DNA of 64,000 nucleotides from Bacillus sp. 165 (GTDB taxonomy: Bacteria > Bacillota > Bacilli > Bacillales > Bacillaceae_G), in the NCBI RefSeq assembly GCF_017742235.1, contig NZ_JAGHKQ010000007.1, forward strand, positions 167,185-231,184. The letters run 5' to 3'. The notes beneath the pieces were generated by a model. It saw only the letters and a program-made list of their open reading frames with translations. It did no database searches and was not told the DNA's origin. The first letter of the stretch is position 1, and each line of letters opens with the position of its first letter. This document shows positions 8,371 to 19,311 of this stretch, piece by piece. Position numbers and translations under genes: made by a program.

Positions 8371-10089
8371 CTACTTATGGCGGCGGATAAAATCTAAAAG
8401 CTTATCAATTTCCCATGTATTCACTACATTTTCTTTTTGAATCCAGCCCTTCCTTGCTGCCGCAACGCCGATCTCCATATGCTCCAACATATCCAACTGG
8501 TGCGCATCGGTATTTATCGCTATTTTCACGCCTGCATCCTGTGCTTTTTTTAATAAATCCGCTGATAAGTCCAAACGCTGTGGATTTGCATTCAATTCAA
8601 GCACCGTGTCTGTTTCTTTTGCAAGCTGAATTAATAATTCTGTATCTACATCGTAGCCTTCCCGGCGGCCAATCAGACGTCCCGTCGGATGAGCTATCAT
8701 ATTGACATGATTGTTTTCAATTGCCGTGCGAAGACGCTTCATAATCTTCTCTCGTTCCTGTGAAAAGCTTGAGTGGATCGCTCCGATAACAAAATCCAGC
8801 TGCTGCAATACCTCGTCATCAAAATCTAATGTAGCATCTGGTAAAATATCCATCTCAATTCCCCGTAAAATTGTGAAATCGGGGTATTTGTCGTTGATCT
8901 TTTTAATTTCCTCTCCTTGCTGAAGCAACCGTTCTTTTGTAAGGCCATTGGCTACCTTTAAATACTGAGAGTGATCTGTAATAGCAATATAGCTGTATCC
9001 TCGTTTGATTGCAGCCTGAACCATTTCTTCAATGGAAAATGCACCGTCACTCCATGTTGTATGCATGTGCAAATCTCCTCGAATATCCTCAAGCTCAATC
9101 AAGTTGCCATACTCATAAATCCACTCAATTTCCTTTCCGTCTTCTCTTACTTCCGGTGGAATATAGGGCAGGCTAAAATGCGCAAAAAACTCTTCTTCAG
9201 ACTTGAATGTTTTTACTTCTCCACTTTCGAGATCTTCAACACCGTATTCACTTATTTTTTTATTTTGCGCTTTCGCAATTTGACGCATTTTTACGTTATG
9301 ATCCTTAGATCCTGTAAAATGATGAAGTGTCGTAATATATTCATCCGGCTTCACTAAACGAAAGTCGACACCAAGGTCATATTCATACTGCAAACGAAAC
9401 GATACTTTCGTATCGCCATTTGCAATAACCTCCACAATCTTATCCAACTTCAGCAATTCTTCCCTTACCGCTTGCGGCTCATTTGTCGCAATAATGAAAT
9501 CAAGATCCTTCACAGTCTCACGTACGCGGCGCAAGCTTCCAGCACGAGAAAAACGCTCAATTGCTTCGATATGCGCAAGCCTTTTCTCTATTTCTTCTGC
9601 AATAGGAATAACAAACGCAATCGGCAAACGCTCTGGACGATTCCCAAATTGCTCGATCGCTTCCAATATTTTTTCCTCTGTTTTTTTACCAAACCCAGCT
9701 AGAGCTTGTACCTTCTTCTCATGGCAGGCCTGTTTTAATGTAACTAAGTCGACAACCCCGAGCTCTTTATAAAGCTTAGCAAGTTTTTTTCCTCCAAGAC
9801 CGGGAAGCTTCAAGAGCGGAACCAGGCTGCTCGGCACTTCTGTTTGCAGCTCTTCAAGCGCTGCTGATGTTCCCGTTTCTATGTACTCTAAAATCACTGC
9901 AGCTGTCCCTTTTCCGATTCCGTTGATTTTTGTAAAATCTTCAATCTCAGATAAGCTGCGGTCATCTGCTTCCAATGCAGCTGCCGCCTTGCGAAATGCA
10001 GAAATCTTAAACGGGTTTTCCCCCTTCAATTCCATATATAAGCCTATTGTTTCCAACAGTTTGATTACTTGTTTTTTGTTTACGCTCAT
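8371..10089 (-). CDS. polX: DNA polymerase/3'-5' exonuclease PolX
   Basis: A 572-residue family X polymerase for gap filling in base-excision repair. Helix-hairpin-helix motifs ([27 protein letters not shown]) precede the nucleotidyltransferase motif GSLRR...DLD with Asp195 and Asp197. The C-terminal PHP domain begins near 339 with HMHT at 341-344, followed by ITDHS, GAIHS, AHPTGR and NTDAH, the metal-binding set giving 3'-5' exonuclease activity. The ATG at 10089 follows GAGGTGG and gives the family N-terminus; a reading to 10125 lacks such support. Confidence 0.95.
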   Translation of the reverse strand: MSVNKKQVIKLLETIGLYMELKGENPFKISAFRKAAAALEADDRSLSEIEDFTKINGIGKGTAAVILEYIETGTSAALEELQTEVPSSLVPLLKLPGLGGKKLAKLYKELGVVDLVTLKQACHEKKVQALAGFGKKTEEKILEAIEQFGNRPERLPIAFVIPIAEEIEKRLAHIEAIERFSRAGSLRRVRETVKDLDFIIATNEPQAVREELLKLDKIVEVIANGDTKVSFRLQYEYDLGVDFRLVKPDEYITTLHHFTGSKDHNVKMRQIAKAQNKKISEYGVEDLESGEVKTFKSEEEFFAHFSLPYIPPEVREDGKEIEWIYEYGNLIELEDIRGDLHMHTTWSDGAFSIEEMVQAAIKRGYSYIAITDHSQYLKVANGLTKERLLQQGEEIKKINDKYPDFTILRGIEMDILPDATLDFDDEVLQQLDFVIGAIHSSFSQEREKIMKRLRTAIENNHVNMIAHPTGRLIGRREGYDVDTELLIQLAKETDTVLELNANPQRLDLSADLLKKAQDAGVKIAINTDAHQLDMLEHMEIGVAAARKGWIQKENVVNTWEIDKLLDFIRRHK

Positions 10090-10134
10090 TTTTTCCACCT
10101 CTTTTTCAGAACGCCCTCTTTGCATACCTTTATG

Positions 10135-10163
10135 AAAAAACTTCCCTTATTAAAAGAGAAGTT
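10135..10163 (-). terminator. Terminator after cvpA
   Basis: Minus-strand AACTTCTC/GGGAAGTT stem with one G-U pair, then TTTTTT. It overlaps the cvpA stop codon and separates zapA-cvpA from polX-mutS2. Confidence 0.7.
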
Positions 10164-10701
10164 ATACCTTGTCCCCAAACACCCATAACTCTTTTACTGT
10201 TTCAGAAAGAATCGGTGTATCTTCTACGATTAATTTTGGCAATACAGATTTTTGAAACGACGCTTGTACATGTTGCTGCGGAAATAAAGATAACGCGAAC
10301 ATCACTATAAATAAAATTACATATACTTCTAGAAATCCTAAAAGGGCTCCTCCGAATGAATTTACTTGCTTCAAAACCGGAATTTGCGCAAACATATTGA
10401 GCAAATTCCCTGCCAACATAAACACGATTTTTGTTGCTATAAACAAAATAACAAATGCAATAGCCTGGTAGAAAACATCTTCAACATTCACCTGCTCAAG
10501 CCACGTATGCATTGTGACTGTCGTTTCTAACGGATAAGGAATAATTCCTTTAAGTACTGGTGCTATATCATCATAATACACATACGCCACTATATATGCC
10601 GCAACAAAGCCTGCCAAACGTACAACCTGAAGAATTAGCCCCCTCTTTAATCCAAAGAAAAACCCAAGCACCAATAAAAGGACTATGAGCACATCCAGCA
10701 T
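10162..10701 (-). CDS. CvpA family membrane protein
   Basis: A 179-residue membrane protein with four hydrophobic segments (about residues 3-40, 62-85, 100-125). The N-terminus [21 protein letters not shown] carries the Gly-rich first helix of the CvpA/YshB family, which in E. coli is linked to colicin V production. The Bacillus role is unsettled. Its ATG overlaps the zapA stop in a TAATG, showing translational coupling. Homologue of yshB by position. Confidence 0.85.
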   Translation of the reverse strand: MLDVLIVLLLVLGFFFGLKRGLILQVVRLAGFVAAYIVAYVYYDDIAPVLKGIIPYPLETTVTMHTWLEQVNVEDVFYQAIAFVILFIATKIVFMLAGNLLNMFAQIPVLKQVNSFGGALLGFLEVYVILFIVMFALSLFPQQHVQASFQKSVLPKLIVEDTPILSETVKELWVFGDKV

Positions 10702-10967
10702 TATTCCATCATTCCTTTTGTTTGAAGTCGTTCCCTTAGTCTTTCATGTTCTTCACGTAATTTTATGTAATCATGCACTACATTGACGGCTGTAAGTACT
10801 GCCAATTTATTTATATCAAGAGACGGGTTTTTAGCATTGATTTCCCGCATTTTATCATCTACAATCGCAGCAACCATACGAATATGGCTTGTACTTTCAT
10901 CTCCTACGATTGAATATTGTTGTCCATATATATCAACGTTAATTCGTTTTTTATTTTGTTGTGACAA
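10701..10967 (-). CDS. zapA: Cell division protein ZapA
   Basis: An 88-residue activator of FtsZ ring assembly. It has the ZapA pattern: a short beta-rich head ([15 protein letters not shown]) and a long coiled-coil helix ([23 protein letters not shown]). The likely start is a TTG at 10967, 8 bases after GGAGG, giving [12 protein letters not shown]; a reading to 10982 puts the ribosome binding site inside the gene. It is first in the pair with cvpA and is divergent from rnhC. Confidence 0.93.
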   Translation of the reverse strand: MSQQNKKRINVDIYGQQYSIVGDESTSHIRMVAAIVDDKMREINAKNPSLDINKLAVLTAVNVVHDYIKLREEHERLRERLQTKGMME

Positions 10968-11094
10968 AGCAATGTCCTCCAATCAACATACAAAATCCTA
11001 AATTTAATCATACCATGAAAAAACGGTATATGGAAAGATTAACACCAATTCTGTATGATTAAAAGTAGAAGTCCAAAACAAAGGAGCGAATATT

Positions 11095-12027
11095 TTGTCA
11101 AATCAAGTCGTATTAAAAACAACTGCAGCTGCTATTGAAAAAATGAAAGCTTATTACGTATCCAGTCTGCAGCCCAAGGTACCGCAAGGAGGCATATTTT
11201 CCGCAAAAATTCCCGGCTGCACTATCACTGCCTATAAATCAGGAAAGGTGATGTTTCAAGGCCCTGAATCGACACAAGAAGCTAGCCGCTGGGGAACTGC
11301 TGAAAGCAATGAAATTCCTAAAGCTCCTACAGTTAAGAAAACGACAAACTATACTCCACCTGCTTCTATAAGCAGTATGTCCATTATTGGGTCAGATGAA
11401 GTCGGAACAGGAGATTATTTTGGCCCAATCACCGTTGTTGCAGTTTATGTTGATAAAAAACAAATTCCTCTACTGAAGGAGCTTGGAGTACGGGACTCCA
11501 AGAATTTGAATGATGATCAAATTAAAAAAATTGCCAAAGATCTGCTTACCGTTGTCCCGTACAGCTTACTGTCCTTGCATAACCCTAAATACAATGAATT
11601 GCAGCAACGCGGAATGAATCAAGGTCAGATTAAAGCCTGGCTTCATAACCAAGCCATTCGAAACGTATCAGAAAAAATCACACCTGAAGCACCGGAGGCT
11701 ATCTTAATCGACCAGTTCGTGCAGCCAGATACATATTATAAATATTTAGCAAGGCAAAAGGATGTACAAAAGAAAAATGTCTACTTTGCTACAAAGGGAG
11801 AAAGCGTCCACGTCGCAGTTGCAGCTGCTTCCATTTTAGCCCGGTATGCTTTTGTAAAGCAATTTGACGAACTCAGCAAAAAAGCAGGCTTCTCTTTACC
11901 AAAAGGCGCTGGTGCACAAGTGGATGCAGCAGCAGCTAAACTGATTAAGAAATACGGAGAAGAAAGCTTGAAAAAGTTCACAAAGCTGCATTTTGCAAAT
12001 ACAGAGAAAGCCAAGCGCCTTATCTAA
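11095..12027 (+). CDS. rnhC: Ribonuclease HIII
   Basis: This 310-residue enzyme degrades RNA in RNA-DNA hybrids. An N-terminal TBP-like substrate-binding domain (to about residue 85) precedes the catalytic domain with DEVGTGDYFG (Asp101, Glu102), LGVRDSKNLND, and the later acidic residue in ILIDQF. The Asp-Glu pair distinguishes RNase HIII from HII. The start is a TTG at 11095 with AAGGAG 8 bases upstream. It is transcribed away from zapA and followed 18 bp later by the monooxygenase-like gene. Confidence 0.96.
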   Translation: MSNQVVLKTTAAAIEKMKAYYVSSLQPKVPQGGIFSAKIPGCTITAYKSGKVMFQGPESTQEASRWGTAESNEIPKAPTVKKTTNYTPPASISSMSIIGSDEVGTGDYFGPITVVAVYVDKKQIPLLKELGVRDSKNLNDDQIKKIAKDLLTVVPYSLLSLHNPKYNELQQRGMNQGQIKAWLHNQAIRNVSEKITPEAPEAILIDQFVQPDTYYKYLARQKDVQKKNVYFATKGESVHVAVAAASILARYAFVKQFDELSKKAGFSLPKGAGAQVDAAAAKLIKKYGEESLKKFTKLHFANTEKAKRLI

Positions 12028-12045
12028 TAACAAAGGAGGCACAGT

Positions 12046-12348
12046 ATGGTACTCGAAACTGCCACGTTATATGTAAAAGAGGGGATGGAGCACGAATTTA
12101 AAGCTGCTTTTCAAAAAGCTTCTGTCATTCTCTCATCTATGAATGGTTACATTTCTCACAAGCTTCTTAAATGTATAGAAGCCGAAAGAAAGTATTTACT
12201 TTTAGTAGAATGGGAAACGCTAGAGGACCACACTATCGGATTTCGTACGTCTAAAGAATATCAAACATGGAGAGGGATGCTGCATCACTTCTATGAACCC
12301 TTTCCAGTAGTAGAACATTTTGAGGATGTTTCTTATAAGAAACATTAA
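12046..12348 (+). CDS. Antibiotic biosynthesis monooxygenase (ABM) domain protein
   Basis: A 100-residue protein of the dimeric ferredoxin-like ABM/YgiN fold. Features are the opening strand LETATLYVKEGMEHEF, the helix around residues 18-33, and YLLLVEWETLEDHTIGFRTS, where the family has its LxxxWxxxxxxxxH-type core. Members include quinol monooxygenases and heme-degrading enzymes, but many have no known reaction, so I give no substrate. The ATG at 12046 follows AAAGGAGGC and the gene lies 18 bp after rnhC, so it is probably co-transcribed with it up to the terminator at 12357. Confidence 0.75.
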   Translation: MVLETATLYVKEGMEHEFKAAFQKASVILSSMNGYISHKLLKCIEAERKYLLLVEWETLEDHTIGFRTSKEYQTWRGMLHHFYEPFPVVEHFEDVSYKKH

Positions 12349-12356
12349 TAAGTATA

Positions 12357-12382
12357 AAAAAGAGCTGAATTCAGCTCTTTTT
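12357..12382 (+). terminator. Terminator after the ABM gene
   Basis: Perfect palindrome AGAGCTGAA/TTCAGCTCT followed by TTTTT. Confidence 0.88.
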
Positions 12383-12404
12383 GTACTGCTTCTCTTCCTA
12401 CGTA

Positions 12405-12437
12405 AAAAAGCAGCCCTCAAGCAAAGGGCTGCTTTTT
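12405..12437 (-). terminator. Terminator after pheT
   Basis: 12-bp stem AAAAAGCAGCCC/GGGCTGCTTTTT ending in a T-run on the minus strand. Confidence 0.9.
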
Positions 12438-12438
12438 A

Positions 12439-14859
12439 TTATTTACGCAATGCTGCGCCAAACTTTTCTTCTACAGCTTGCAATACATTGTTGTGAGCAG
12501 CTGTTACTTCTTCGTCTGTTAGCGTACGTTCTGGATCAAAGTAGCGCAGAGAGAATGCAAGAGATTTCTTGCCCTCTTCCATCTTTTCACCTTCGTATAA
12601 GTCAAACAGCGTTACTTCCTTCAGTAGCTCGCCGCCTGCCTCAATGATTGTGCTGCGAATTTCACCTGCTACCGCAGCTTTATCTACTACAAGTGCCATA
12701 TCACGAGTCATGGACGGGAAACGTGGAATGCTTGTGTATTGCACTTCTTCAATATTCGCTTGGAATAATTTTGCTAATGACAGCTCGAATACATAAGTCT
12801 CTTTAATATCAAGCTGCTTTTGTAATTCTGGATGTACTTGACCGACAAAGCCGATTTCTTCACCTTCTAATAAAATGCTCGCTGTACGCCCAGGGTGCAT
12901 ACCATCTCTATTAGCGGCCTTATATTCTACTTTGTCCGTCACTCCTAGAAGCTCGAACACACCATCAAGCACACCTTTTATAACGTAGAAATCAACAGCT
13001 TTCTTTTCACCTTGCCATGGATGATGAAGAGTAAAGCCTGTCATCGCGCCAGCCAAATGCTGATGCTCTCGCGGCAGGTCCTGTTCAGATGTCGGAACAA
13101 ATACAGACCCAATTTCATATAAAGCCACATTTTCGACATTACGATTAGTATTGTAAGCTACCGCATCTAAGAGATGAGGAAGCAGGCTTAGACGAAGCTG
13201 ACTGCGGTCTTCGCTCATTGGCAATGCCAAACGAACCGGCTCTTTGTCCCCACCTTGCAGTGCAAACTGCGCTGCTTTTGCTATATTTGTTAAAGAATAA
13301 GTAACAGCTTCGTAAAGACCCGCACCTTCTAAATAGCGGCGTACTTTACGGCGTTTTGCTTGGTTCTCAGTTAAACGTCCGCGAGTTGTTTCAGCAACCG
13401 GCAGCGTAGCAGGAATACGATCGTATCCATATAAACGACCAACTTCTTCCACTAAGTCCTCTGAAATAGTAATATCCGGTCGGCGCTTCGGTACATTCAC
13501 TTGGAATGTTCCTTCTACTTCTGTATACGGGAACTTTAAGTTATGGAAAATTGTTGCAGTCTCCTGTGCTGTAATCTCTGTACCAAGCACACTATTGATT
13601 TTCTCAATGGAAACAGAAACAGTCGTTTGTTCTAAACGAAGATTATCTACTTCGGCAACACCTTCTAGCGCTTCACCACCCGCATATTTCGCCATTAAAG
13701 CGGCTGCATGCTGCATAGCTTCAAATGTACGAGTCGGGTCGATACCCTTTTCAAAGCGCGCGCTGGATTCACTGCGAAGTCCTAAATCTTTAGAAGCTTT
13801 ACGCACTGTTGCACCTGTAAAGTAAGCTGATTCAATTAATACATTTGTTGTATCGGCATCTACTTCAGAGTTCGCTCCCCCCATCACACCGGCAACTGCT
13901 ACTGCTTTTTTGCCGTTTGTAATAACAAGATGATCTCCTTGTAATGTACGTTCACTGCCGTCTAACGTTTCGATAGTTTCACCTTCCTCAGCAAGACGAA
14001 CAACGATTTCCTTTGAATTTAGTTTATCGTAGTCAAATGCATGAAGCGGCTGACCGTATTCCATTAAAATGTAATTTGTAATATCTACTACATTGTTAAT
14101 TGGACGAACACCTGCCGCCATTAAACGTGTTTGCATCCAAATTGGAGAAGGAGCCACCTTTACGTTTTTCACCATCTTCGCAATATAAAGCGGGTTTTGC
14201 TCTGGTGCATTTACCGTAACACGAATATAGTCTGATGTTTTTTCTTCAACTTCGTGCAATTCAACAGAAGGGCGTTTTACTTCTTGACCTAAAATAGCTG
14301 CAACCTCGTATGCTACACCGAGCATATTTAAGCAGTCTGCACGGTTAGGTGTCAAACCAAGCTCCAATACCTCATCATGAAGGTTTAATAACTCCAGAGC
14401 ATCTGCTCCTACCTCTGCATCATTTGGGAATACGAAAATTCCTTCTGAATACTCTTTCGCAATTAGCTTAGATTCAATTCCAAGCTCTTGCAAGGAGCAA
14501 ATCATCCCTTGAGATACTTCACCGCGGAGCTTCGCTTTCTTAATTTTAAAATTGCCTGGTAATACTGCTCCAATTTTCGCAACAGCTACTTTTTGACCTT
14601 GTGCTACGTTCTTTGCCCCACAAATGATTTGCAGTGGTTCGTCTTCGCCAACATCCACAAGACATTTGCTCAGTTTGTCAGCTTGCGGATGCTTTTCACG
14701 CTCTTGTACATAACCAACAACGACACCGCTGATGCCCTTATTTAAAACCTCAACACCTTCTACCTCAATACCACTCTTTGTGATTTTATCAGCCAGTTCA
14801 GAGGCAGTAATACCGTTTAAATCTACATATTCTTGTAACCATTTATATGATACGAACAT
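12439..14859 (-). CDS. pheT: Phenylalanine--tRNA ligase beta subunit
   Basis: The 806-residue large subunit of the (alpha-beta)2 synthetase. It holds an N-terminal tRNA-binding OB domain (about 40-150), the B3/B4 editing region where mischarged Tyr is removed, the B5 domain, and a C-terminal ferredoxin-like anticodon-binding domain from about 712 ([16 protein letters not shown]). Length is normal for the family. The ATG follows AAAGGAGGG and lies 19 bp after pheS; both genes answer to the T-box upstream of pheS. Confidence 0.97.
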   Translation of the reverse strand: MFVSYKWLQEYVDLNGITASELADKITKSGIEVEGVEVLNKGISGVVVGYVQEREKHPQADKLSKCLVDVGEDEPLQIICGAKNVAQGQKVAVAKIGAVLPGNFKIKKAKLRGEVSQGMICSLQELGIESKLIAKEYSEGIFVFPNDAEVGADALELLNLHDEVLELGLTPNRADCLNMLGVAYEVAAILGQEVKRPSVELHEVEEKTSDYIRVTVNAPEQNPLYIAKMVKNVKVAPSPIWMQTRLMAAGVRPINNVVDITNYILMEYGQPLHAFDYDKLNSKEIVVRLAEEGETIETLDGSERTLQGDHLVITNGKKAVAVAGVMGGANSEVDADTTNVLIESAYFTGATVRKASKDLGLRSESSARFEKGIDPTRTFEAMQHAAALMAKYAGGEALEGVAEVDNLRLEQTTVSVSIEKINSVLGTEITAQETATIFHNLKFPYTEVEGTFQVNVPKRRPDITISEDLVEEVGRLYGYDRIPATLPVAETTRGRLTENQAKRRKVRRYLEGAGLYEAVTYSLTNIAKAAQFALQGGDKEPVRLALPMSEDRSQLRLSLLPHLLDAVAYNTNRNVENVALYEIGSVFVPTSEQDLPREHQHLAGAMTGFTLHHPWQGEKKAVDFYVIKGVLDGVFELLGVTDKVEYKAANRDGMHPGRTASILLEGEEIGFVGQVHPELQKQLDIKETYVFELSLAKLFQANIEEVQYTSIPRFPSMTRDMALVVDKAAVAGEIRSTIIEAGGELLKEVTLFDLYEGEKMEEGKKSLAFSLRYFDPERTLTDEEVTAAHNNVLQAVEEKFGAALRK

Positions 14860-14878
14860 TGGTTAATTCCCTCCTTTA

Positions 14879-15913
14879 TTACAGTCGTTTGAATTGTTGT
14901 AAGAAACGAACGTCATTTGTATAGAAATGGCGAATGTCATCTACTCCGTATTTTAGCATTGCAATACGCTCTGGTCCCATACCAAAGGCAAACCCTTGAT
15001 ATTTTTCAGGATCATACCCAGCCATGCGCAGTACGTTTGGATGTACCATTCCTGCTCCTAAAATTTCAATCCATCCTGTACCTTTACAAGTACCGCATCC
15101 TTTTCCACCGCACATCATGCAAGAAATATCCATTTCAACAGACGGCTCTGTGAATGGGAAGAAGCTTGGACGAAGACGAATTTCACGCTCTTCACCAAAC
15201 ATTTTTTTTGCAAATGTTTGCAGTGTTCCTTTCAAATCGCTCATGCGAATATTTTCATCTATTACAAGACCTTCGATTTGCATGAATTGATGAGAATGCG
15301 TAGCATCATCATCATCACGGCGATATACTTTACCCGGACAAATAATCTTAATTGGACCTTTGCCCTCATGTTTTTCCATTGTTCTTGCCTGCACCGGCGA
15401 TGTGTGAGTGCGAAGCAGAACTTCTTCTGTAATGTAGAAGGAATCTTGCATATCACGAGCTGGGTGACCCTTTGGTAAGTTCAGTGCTTCAAAGTTGTAA
15501 TAATCTTGCTCAACTTCTGGTCCTTCTGCAATCTCGTATCCCATTCCGATAAATAAATCCTCAATCTCCTCAATGACAGCTGTCAGCGGGTGATGACCGC
15601 CTGTTGATACCGGGCGGCTCGGCAATGTTACATCAATTGTTTCTGCCGCTAATCTGCCTTCAATCTCCGCTTTCTCCAGCTGCTCCATTTTTGCTTCGAG
15701 CTGCTGTTGAATAGCTTCACGCACCTCGTTGACTAAAGCTCCCATACGCGGGCGTTCTTCTGCAGACAGCTTGCCCATACCTCGCAATACCTCTGTAATT
15801 GGACCTTTTTTACCTAAGTACGCTACGCGAACATCATTTAATACTTTCACGTCGTCAGAAGCTTGAATTTTCTCAAGGGCTTCTTGCTGTAACTCTTTTA
15901 AGCGTGCTTCCAT
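14879..15913 (-). CDS. pheS: Phenylalanine--tRNA ligase alpha subunit
   Basis: This 344-residue catalytic subunit is a class II synthetase that activates Phe. Motif 2 [19 protein letters not shown] and motif 3 [14 protein letters not shown] are intact, and the N-terminal coiled coil that contacts tRNA is present (about 1-85). A Cys cluster ([12 protein letters not shown]) near residue 283, usual in Firmicute PheS, is also present. The start follows AGGAGG. Expression is controlled by the Phe T-box directly upstream. Confidence 0.97.
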   Translation of the reverse strand: MEARLKELQQEALEKIQASDDVKVLNDVRVAYLGKKGPITEVLRGMGKLSAEERPRMGALVNEVREAIQQQLEAKMEQLEKAEIEGRLAAETIDVTLPSRPVSTGGHHPLTAVIEEIEDLFIGMGYEIAEGPEVEQDYYNFEALNLPKGHPARDMQDSFYITEEVLLRTHTSPVQARTMEKHEGKGPIKIICPGKVYRRDDDDATHSHQFMQIEGLVIDENIRMSDLKGTLQTFAKKMFGEEREIRLRPSFFPFTEPSVEMDISCMMCGGKGCGTCKGTGWIEILGAGMVHPNVLRMAGYDPEKYQGFAFGMGPERIAMLKYGVDDIRHFYTNDVRFLQQFKRL

Positions 15914-15949
15914 GTTTGAAACCTCCTATATTTAAAATAAAAAAATAAA

Positions 15950-16190
15950 CATAAAAAAACCTCATCCACATAAGGGACGAGGTTATCTTCGCGGTACCAC
16001 CCTAATTAGCAAAATACATCTGCTCACTTCATTGATTTAACGGCTTTCAGCCGGAATGCCTTTACATTTTCATGGTCCTGGCATCAACTCCAGAGGTGAA
16101 TTCACTTGTTTCCTCCATAAAAATGCTTTCAGTCTGCGGCATTTTCTCCCTGAATGGCGAGCGACAAGCTACTTTTCTCTATCATCGTTT
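15950..16190 (-). promoter_or_regulatory. T-box leader of pheST (Phe specifier)
   Basis: The T-box sequence AGGGTGGTACCGCGA is at 15989-16003 (minus strand). The intrinsic terminator, a CCTCGTCCC/GGATGAGG-type stem followed by TTTTTTT, is at 15953-15982. Stem I begins with AGAGAAAAGTAG near 16169-16180, and the specifier loop reads GTGAATTCACC with the Phe codon TTC at 16098-16100. Uncharged tRNA-Phe pairs with the specifier and the T-box, preventing termination. Confidence 0.93.
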
Positions 16191-16213
16191 TTTTCATTAT
16201 TTCACTTTTTACT

Positions 16214-16242
16214 ATTATAGAGAGTTTTTTTTCAATTAGCAA
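16214..16242 (-). promoter_or_regulatory. SigA promoter of pheST
   Basis: Minus-strand TTGCTA (16237-16242), 17-bp spacer, TATAAT (16214-16219). The -35 lies inside the 3' end of the methyltransferase gene. Confidence 0.65.
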
Positions 16243-16999
16243 CATGAGTACGTAAATAATATGTTAAAATTCCTGCTGCTACGGATACATTCAGTGATTC
16301 TGCTTGTCCATAAATCGGAATATACAGGTTTTTGTCACACTGCTCAAGCAGCTCTCTTCGTACACCGCTGCCTTCGTTTCCAACAAGAAGTGCAAATGAT
16401 TCAATCGGCTGTACTTCTTGGTACGGAACTGCATCTTGTAAAGACGTTCCAAATATTGCTATTCCCTCATGCTTTAGCTTCTGAATCCATTCCAGCAGGC
16501 TTCCTTTAATGATTGGCAAATGAAAGACAGCACCTTGTGTAGAACGGAGCACCTTGCTGTTGTATACATCCGCGCAGCCCTCTCCGATAATCACGGCGCC
16601 TATCCCGGCTGCATCTGCCGTACGAATAATAGTTCCAAGATTCCCAGGATCTTGCACACCGTCAAGCAATAAAAACGTTCCACCCTGTAAAGGTACGTTT
16701 TGATAGTTGCTTTTCTCACAGACCGCGGCTATCCCCTGCGGTGTTTCTGTTGCGCTAATAGCTTCCATTATATAAGAGGGTACTACATATATTTCTACAT
16801 TGTCGACGTTCCAGCCAGCAGGAAAAGTTACTTCTTCGCTTATGATAATCTCTTGAATACACTCTTTCCTTTTTAACGCTTCTTCTACAAGATGAAAGCC
16901 TTCCACAAGAAACTTCCCTGCTTTATCACGTTCCTTTTTCATCTGCAGCTTTTTCCACTGCTTTACTCTTTGGTTTTGAATTGAATCAATCTTTTTCAT
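16232..16999 (-). CDS. TrmH/SpoU-family RNA 2'-O-methyltransferase
   Basis: A 255-residue SPOUT methyltransferase, the ysgA homologue. The three family motifs are clear: LLLDGVQDPGNLGTIIRTAD (about 106-125), LLVGNEGSGVRRE and the knotted C-terminal SLNVSVAAGILTYY. An N-terminal L30e-like substrate-binding region (MKKIDSIQNQRVKQWKKL) precedes them. The target RNA is probably 23S rRNA by relation to RlmB, but this is inference. It lies upstream of the pheS T-box, and its last codons overlap the pheS promoter. Confidence 0.9.
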   Translation of the reverse strand: MKKIDSIQNQRVKQWKKLQMKKERDKAGKFLVEGFHLVEEALKRKECIQEIIISEEVTFPAGWNVDNVEIYVVPSYIMEAISATETPQGIAAVCEKSNYQNVPLQGGTFLLLDGVQDPGNLGTIIRTADAAGIGAVIIGEGCADVYNSKVLRSTQGAVFHLPIIKGSLLEWIQKLKHEGIAIFGTSLQDAVPYQEVQPIESFALLVGNEGSGVRRELLEQCDKNLYIPIYGQAESLNVSVAAGILTYYLRTHVAN

Positions 17000-17166
17000 G
17001 AGACGTTCCTTTCTTTCCTAACATGCTCTCATTATAGCCTAACTCGCATACATATTTACAAGAAAATTAACGGAAACTATCGATAAAATGAAACTTCCAT
17101 CCATCTGCTCTCTCAGAACAGATGATTTGGATTCATTATTTTTATTACATAAAAGAGGTGTATACA

Positions 17167-17379
17167 ATGAGTTTTAATTTACGTGGTGCTGTTCTGTCAA
17201 ATGTGGCTGGAAATTCTCAACAAGAGTTAGAGGCGACCATTGTGGATGCAATTCAAAGCGGAGAAGAAAAAATGCTTCCAGGACTTGGAGTATTATTTGA
17301 AGTCATTTGGCAGCATGCCAACCAAGATGAAAAGCATGAAATGCTGGCAACATTGGAAAGCGGACTAAAAAAGAGCTAA
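17167..17379 (+). CDS. sspI: Small acid-soluble spore protein SspI
   Basis: A 70-residue minor SASP of the SspI family, packed in the spore core and made in the forespore. The N-terminus [20 protein letters not shown] and the segment [15 protein letters not shown] are typical. The ATG at 17167 follows AGAGGTG. Upstream CATAAAA with TGATTT 19 bases before it could be a weak sigma-G promoter, and CATCTG...CAGATG at 17102-17124 forms an inverted repeat of unknown meaning. The stop codon is inside the terminator stem. Confidence 0.93.
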   Translation: MSFNLRGAVLSNVAGNSQQELEATIVDAIQSGEEKMLPGLGVLFEVIWQHANQDEKHEMLATLESGLKKS

Positions 17380-17400
17380 GGCGCCTCAGCCTTAGCTCTT
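17371..17400. terminator. Bidirectional terminator, sspI and the M42 peptidase gene
   Basis: 12-bp stem AAGAGCTAAGGC/GCCTTAGCTCTT with a 6-base loop, followed by TTTTGATT on plus and TTTTTTAG on minus. Confidence 0.88.
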
Positions 17401-17404
17401 TTGA

Positions 17405-18490
17405 TTAATTAAATGTAATTTGGTGAACAGCATCTGTATCCAAACGTTTAATAACCTCTACAACTAACTTCACAGCATTTTCATAGTCGTCACGGTGAAG
17501 CATGGAAGAATGAGAGTGGATATAACGAGTTGCAATACCGATAGATAATGATGGAACCCCGTTCATAGAAACGTGGATAGCACCAGAATCTGTGCCTCCT
17601 CCAGGGATTGCATCGTATTGATAAGGAATATTAAGCTCATCTGCTACTCCTACAACAAAGTCACGAAGACCTTTGTGAGATACCATAGACGCATCATACA
17701 GCACGATTTGCGGGCCATTGCCCATTTTTCCTTGTGCTTCTTTTTCAGTCACACCTGGCGTATCTCCTGCGATGCCGACATCTACAGAAAAAGCAATATC
17801 AGGCTGAATGAAGTTTGCAGATGTTTTTGCACCGCGAAGCCCTACTTCTTCTTGTACAGTTCCTACACCATATACAATGTTCGGATGCTTTTGGTCTTTT
17901 AATTGCTTTAATACATCGATCGCAATTGCACAGCCAATACGGTTGTCCCATGCTTTTGCAAGCAGCATTTTTTCATTTTTCATAACTTGGAATTCAAAAT
18001 AAGGCACAACTTGGTCGCCTGGACGTACGCCCCATTCCATTGCTTCTTCCTTGCTCGCAGCACCAATATCAATAAACATATCTTTAATATCTACTGGTTT
18101 TTTGCGCGCTTCAACTGGCAAGATATGCGGCGGTTTAGAGCCTATTACGCCTGTAACATCTCCATTTTTTGTCACGATTGTCACTCGTTGTGCAAGCATA
18201 ACTTGGGACCACCAGCCCCCAACAGTTTGAAAGCGAAGGAATCCCTTATCATCAATTTGCGTAATCATGAAGCCAACTTCATCTAAGTGGCCCGCAACCA
18301 TAATTTTAGGACCATTTCCATCTCCCACTTTTTTTGCTACAAGACTTCCAAGATTATCTGTTGTAACTTCATCTGCATACGGAGCTATGTATTTTTTCAT
18401 CACTTCACGAGGTTCACGCTCATTGCCCGCAACCCCTTTTGCGTCTGTTAATTCTTTTAACATAACTAACGTGCTGTCTAATTGTTTCAT
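17405..18490 (-). CDS. M42 family aminopeptidase (YsdC-like)
   Basis: A 361-residue cytosolic metallo-aminopeptidase of family M42 (glutamyl aminopeptidase/tetrahedral TET peptidase type). The dinuclear metal and catalytic motifs are visible: [40 protein letters not shown] and [11 protein letters not shown], ending with [11 protein letters not shown]. The ATG at 18490 follows AAAGGAGG; a longer reading to 18550 has no ribosome binding site. It stands alone between terminators at 17371 and 18586. Confidence 0.92.
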   Translation of the reverse strand: MKQLDSTLVMLKELTDAKGVAGNEREPREVMKKYIAPYADEVTTDNLGSLVAKKVGDGNGPKIMVAGHLDEVGFMITQIDDKGFLRFQTVGGWWSQVMLAQRVTIVTKNGDVTGVIGSKPPHILPVEARKKPVDIKDMFIDIGAASKEEAMEWGVRPGDQVVPYFEFQVMKNEKMLLAKAWDNRIGCAIAIDVLKQLKDQKHPNIVYGVGTVQEEVGLRGAKTSANFIQPDIAFSVDVGIAGDTPGVTEKEAQGKMGNGPQIVLYDASMVSHKGLRDFVVGVADELNIPYQYDAIPGGGTDSGAIHVSMNGVPSLSIGIATRYIHSHSSMLHRDDYENAVKLVVEVIKRLDTDAVHQITFN

Positions 18491-18585
18491 GTTACAGACC
18501 TCCTTTTTCACTATCCCTTCAATTATACAAGAGTTATCAGAAATGTTCAAAATTAGTTTAAAAGTGCGGCAAGATTTACTTATAC

Positions 18586-18618
18586 AAAAAACCAGCAGCG
18601 ATGCGTCGCTGCTGGTTT
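18586..18618 (-). terminator. Terminator after the dUTPase gene
   Basis: 13-bp stem AAACCAGCAGCGA/TCGCTGCTGGTTT with a TGCG loop and TTTTTT on the minus strand. Confidence 0.9.
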
Positions 18619-18627
18619 CACATACCC

Positions 18628-19119
18628 TTAATACCCTTGTGTTTGACGTGCATGATTCACTTCATTCTTTGCCAAGTAAGCACCTTCAATATCTGATTCT
18701 GTGAAATTCAATGCCTGTCCTAGACGAAGATAACCTGTAAACATTTCAATATAGTTTGTAATCGACGGCTGTTCTCTGAATCGATTGATCTTCGTATATA
18801 CATCTAAAAAAACTTCCACTGTTGTTTTAGTTGTTTGTGCACACTTATAAAACAAAAAGTTTTTATCGATTCCGAGGTCAATACCAATAGATAAAATAAA
18901 ATGAAGGCCGTCTACGTACTCTTCCAGCACGACTTGACGCTCAGAGGACGGCTTATTGCTCCAATATTTGAAACAGCGTGTTTCATTTGCTAGTTCACCC
19001 ACTTCTACAAGAAGTGCCAGCATTTTTTCTTTTAGTAATTTTTTAGGCTCTAAGTTATGTTCACGTAGAATACGCTCATCCAATTCCCGTTGCAATTTAA
19101 ATAGATGCAGTAAATCCAT
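18628..19119 (-). CDS. Dimeric (all-alpha) dUTP diphosphatase
   Basis: A 163-residue all-alpha NTP pyrophosphatase of the dUTPase_2/MazG superfamily, which removes dUTP and supplies dUMP. Metal-binding acidic motifs are [11 protein letters not shown] near residue 38 and [15 protein letters not shown] near 68, followed by the helix pair of the fold. I favour the ATG at 19119, 7 bases after AGGGGG; an ATG two codons earlier would be too close. The gene is monocistronic with its own terminator. Confidence 0.87.
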   Translation of the reverse strand: MDLLHLFKLQRELDERILREHNLEPKKLLKEKMLALLVEVGELANETRCFKYWSNKPSSERQVVLEEYVDGLHFILSIGIDLGIDKNFLFYKCAQTTKTTVEVFLDVYTKINRFREQPSITNYIEMFTGYLRLGQALNFTESDIEGAYLAKNEVNHARQTQGY

Positions 19120-19311
19120 TTTCATGCCCCCTAATTTCGACATGAAACCATTATAACAATGGAGGGCACCTGAGAAAAGATAATTTACATAAAAAATATA
19201 AACTTATGTATTGGTTAAAGAGGAAAAAACAAACAGAAAACAGCATATCTTCTCTAAACTTCTAATAAATGCAATATATGCCGTCCTACATTGGTAGTAT
19301 CATTATAAAAA
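19120..19311. other. Non-coding gap between dUTPase gene and tandem repeat
   Basis: AT-rich spacer. It must hold the dUTPase promoter (minus strand), but I cannot single out one hexamer pair with confidence. No open reading frame with a ribosome binding site is evident. Confidence 0.4.
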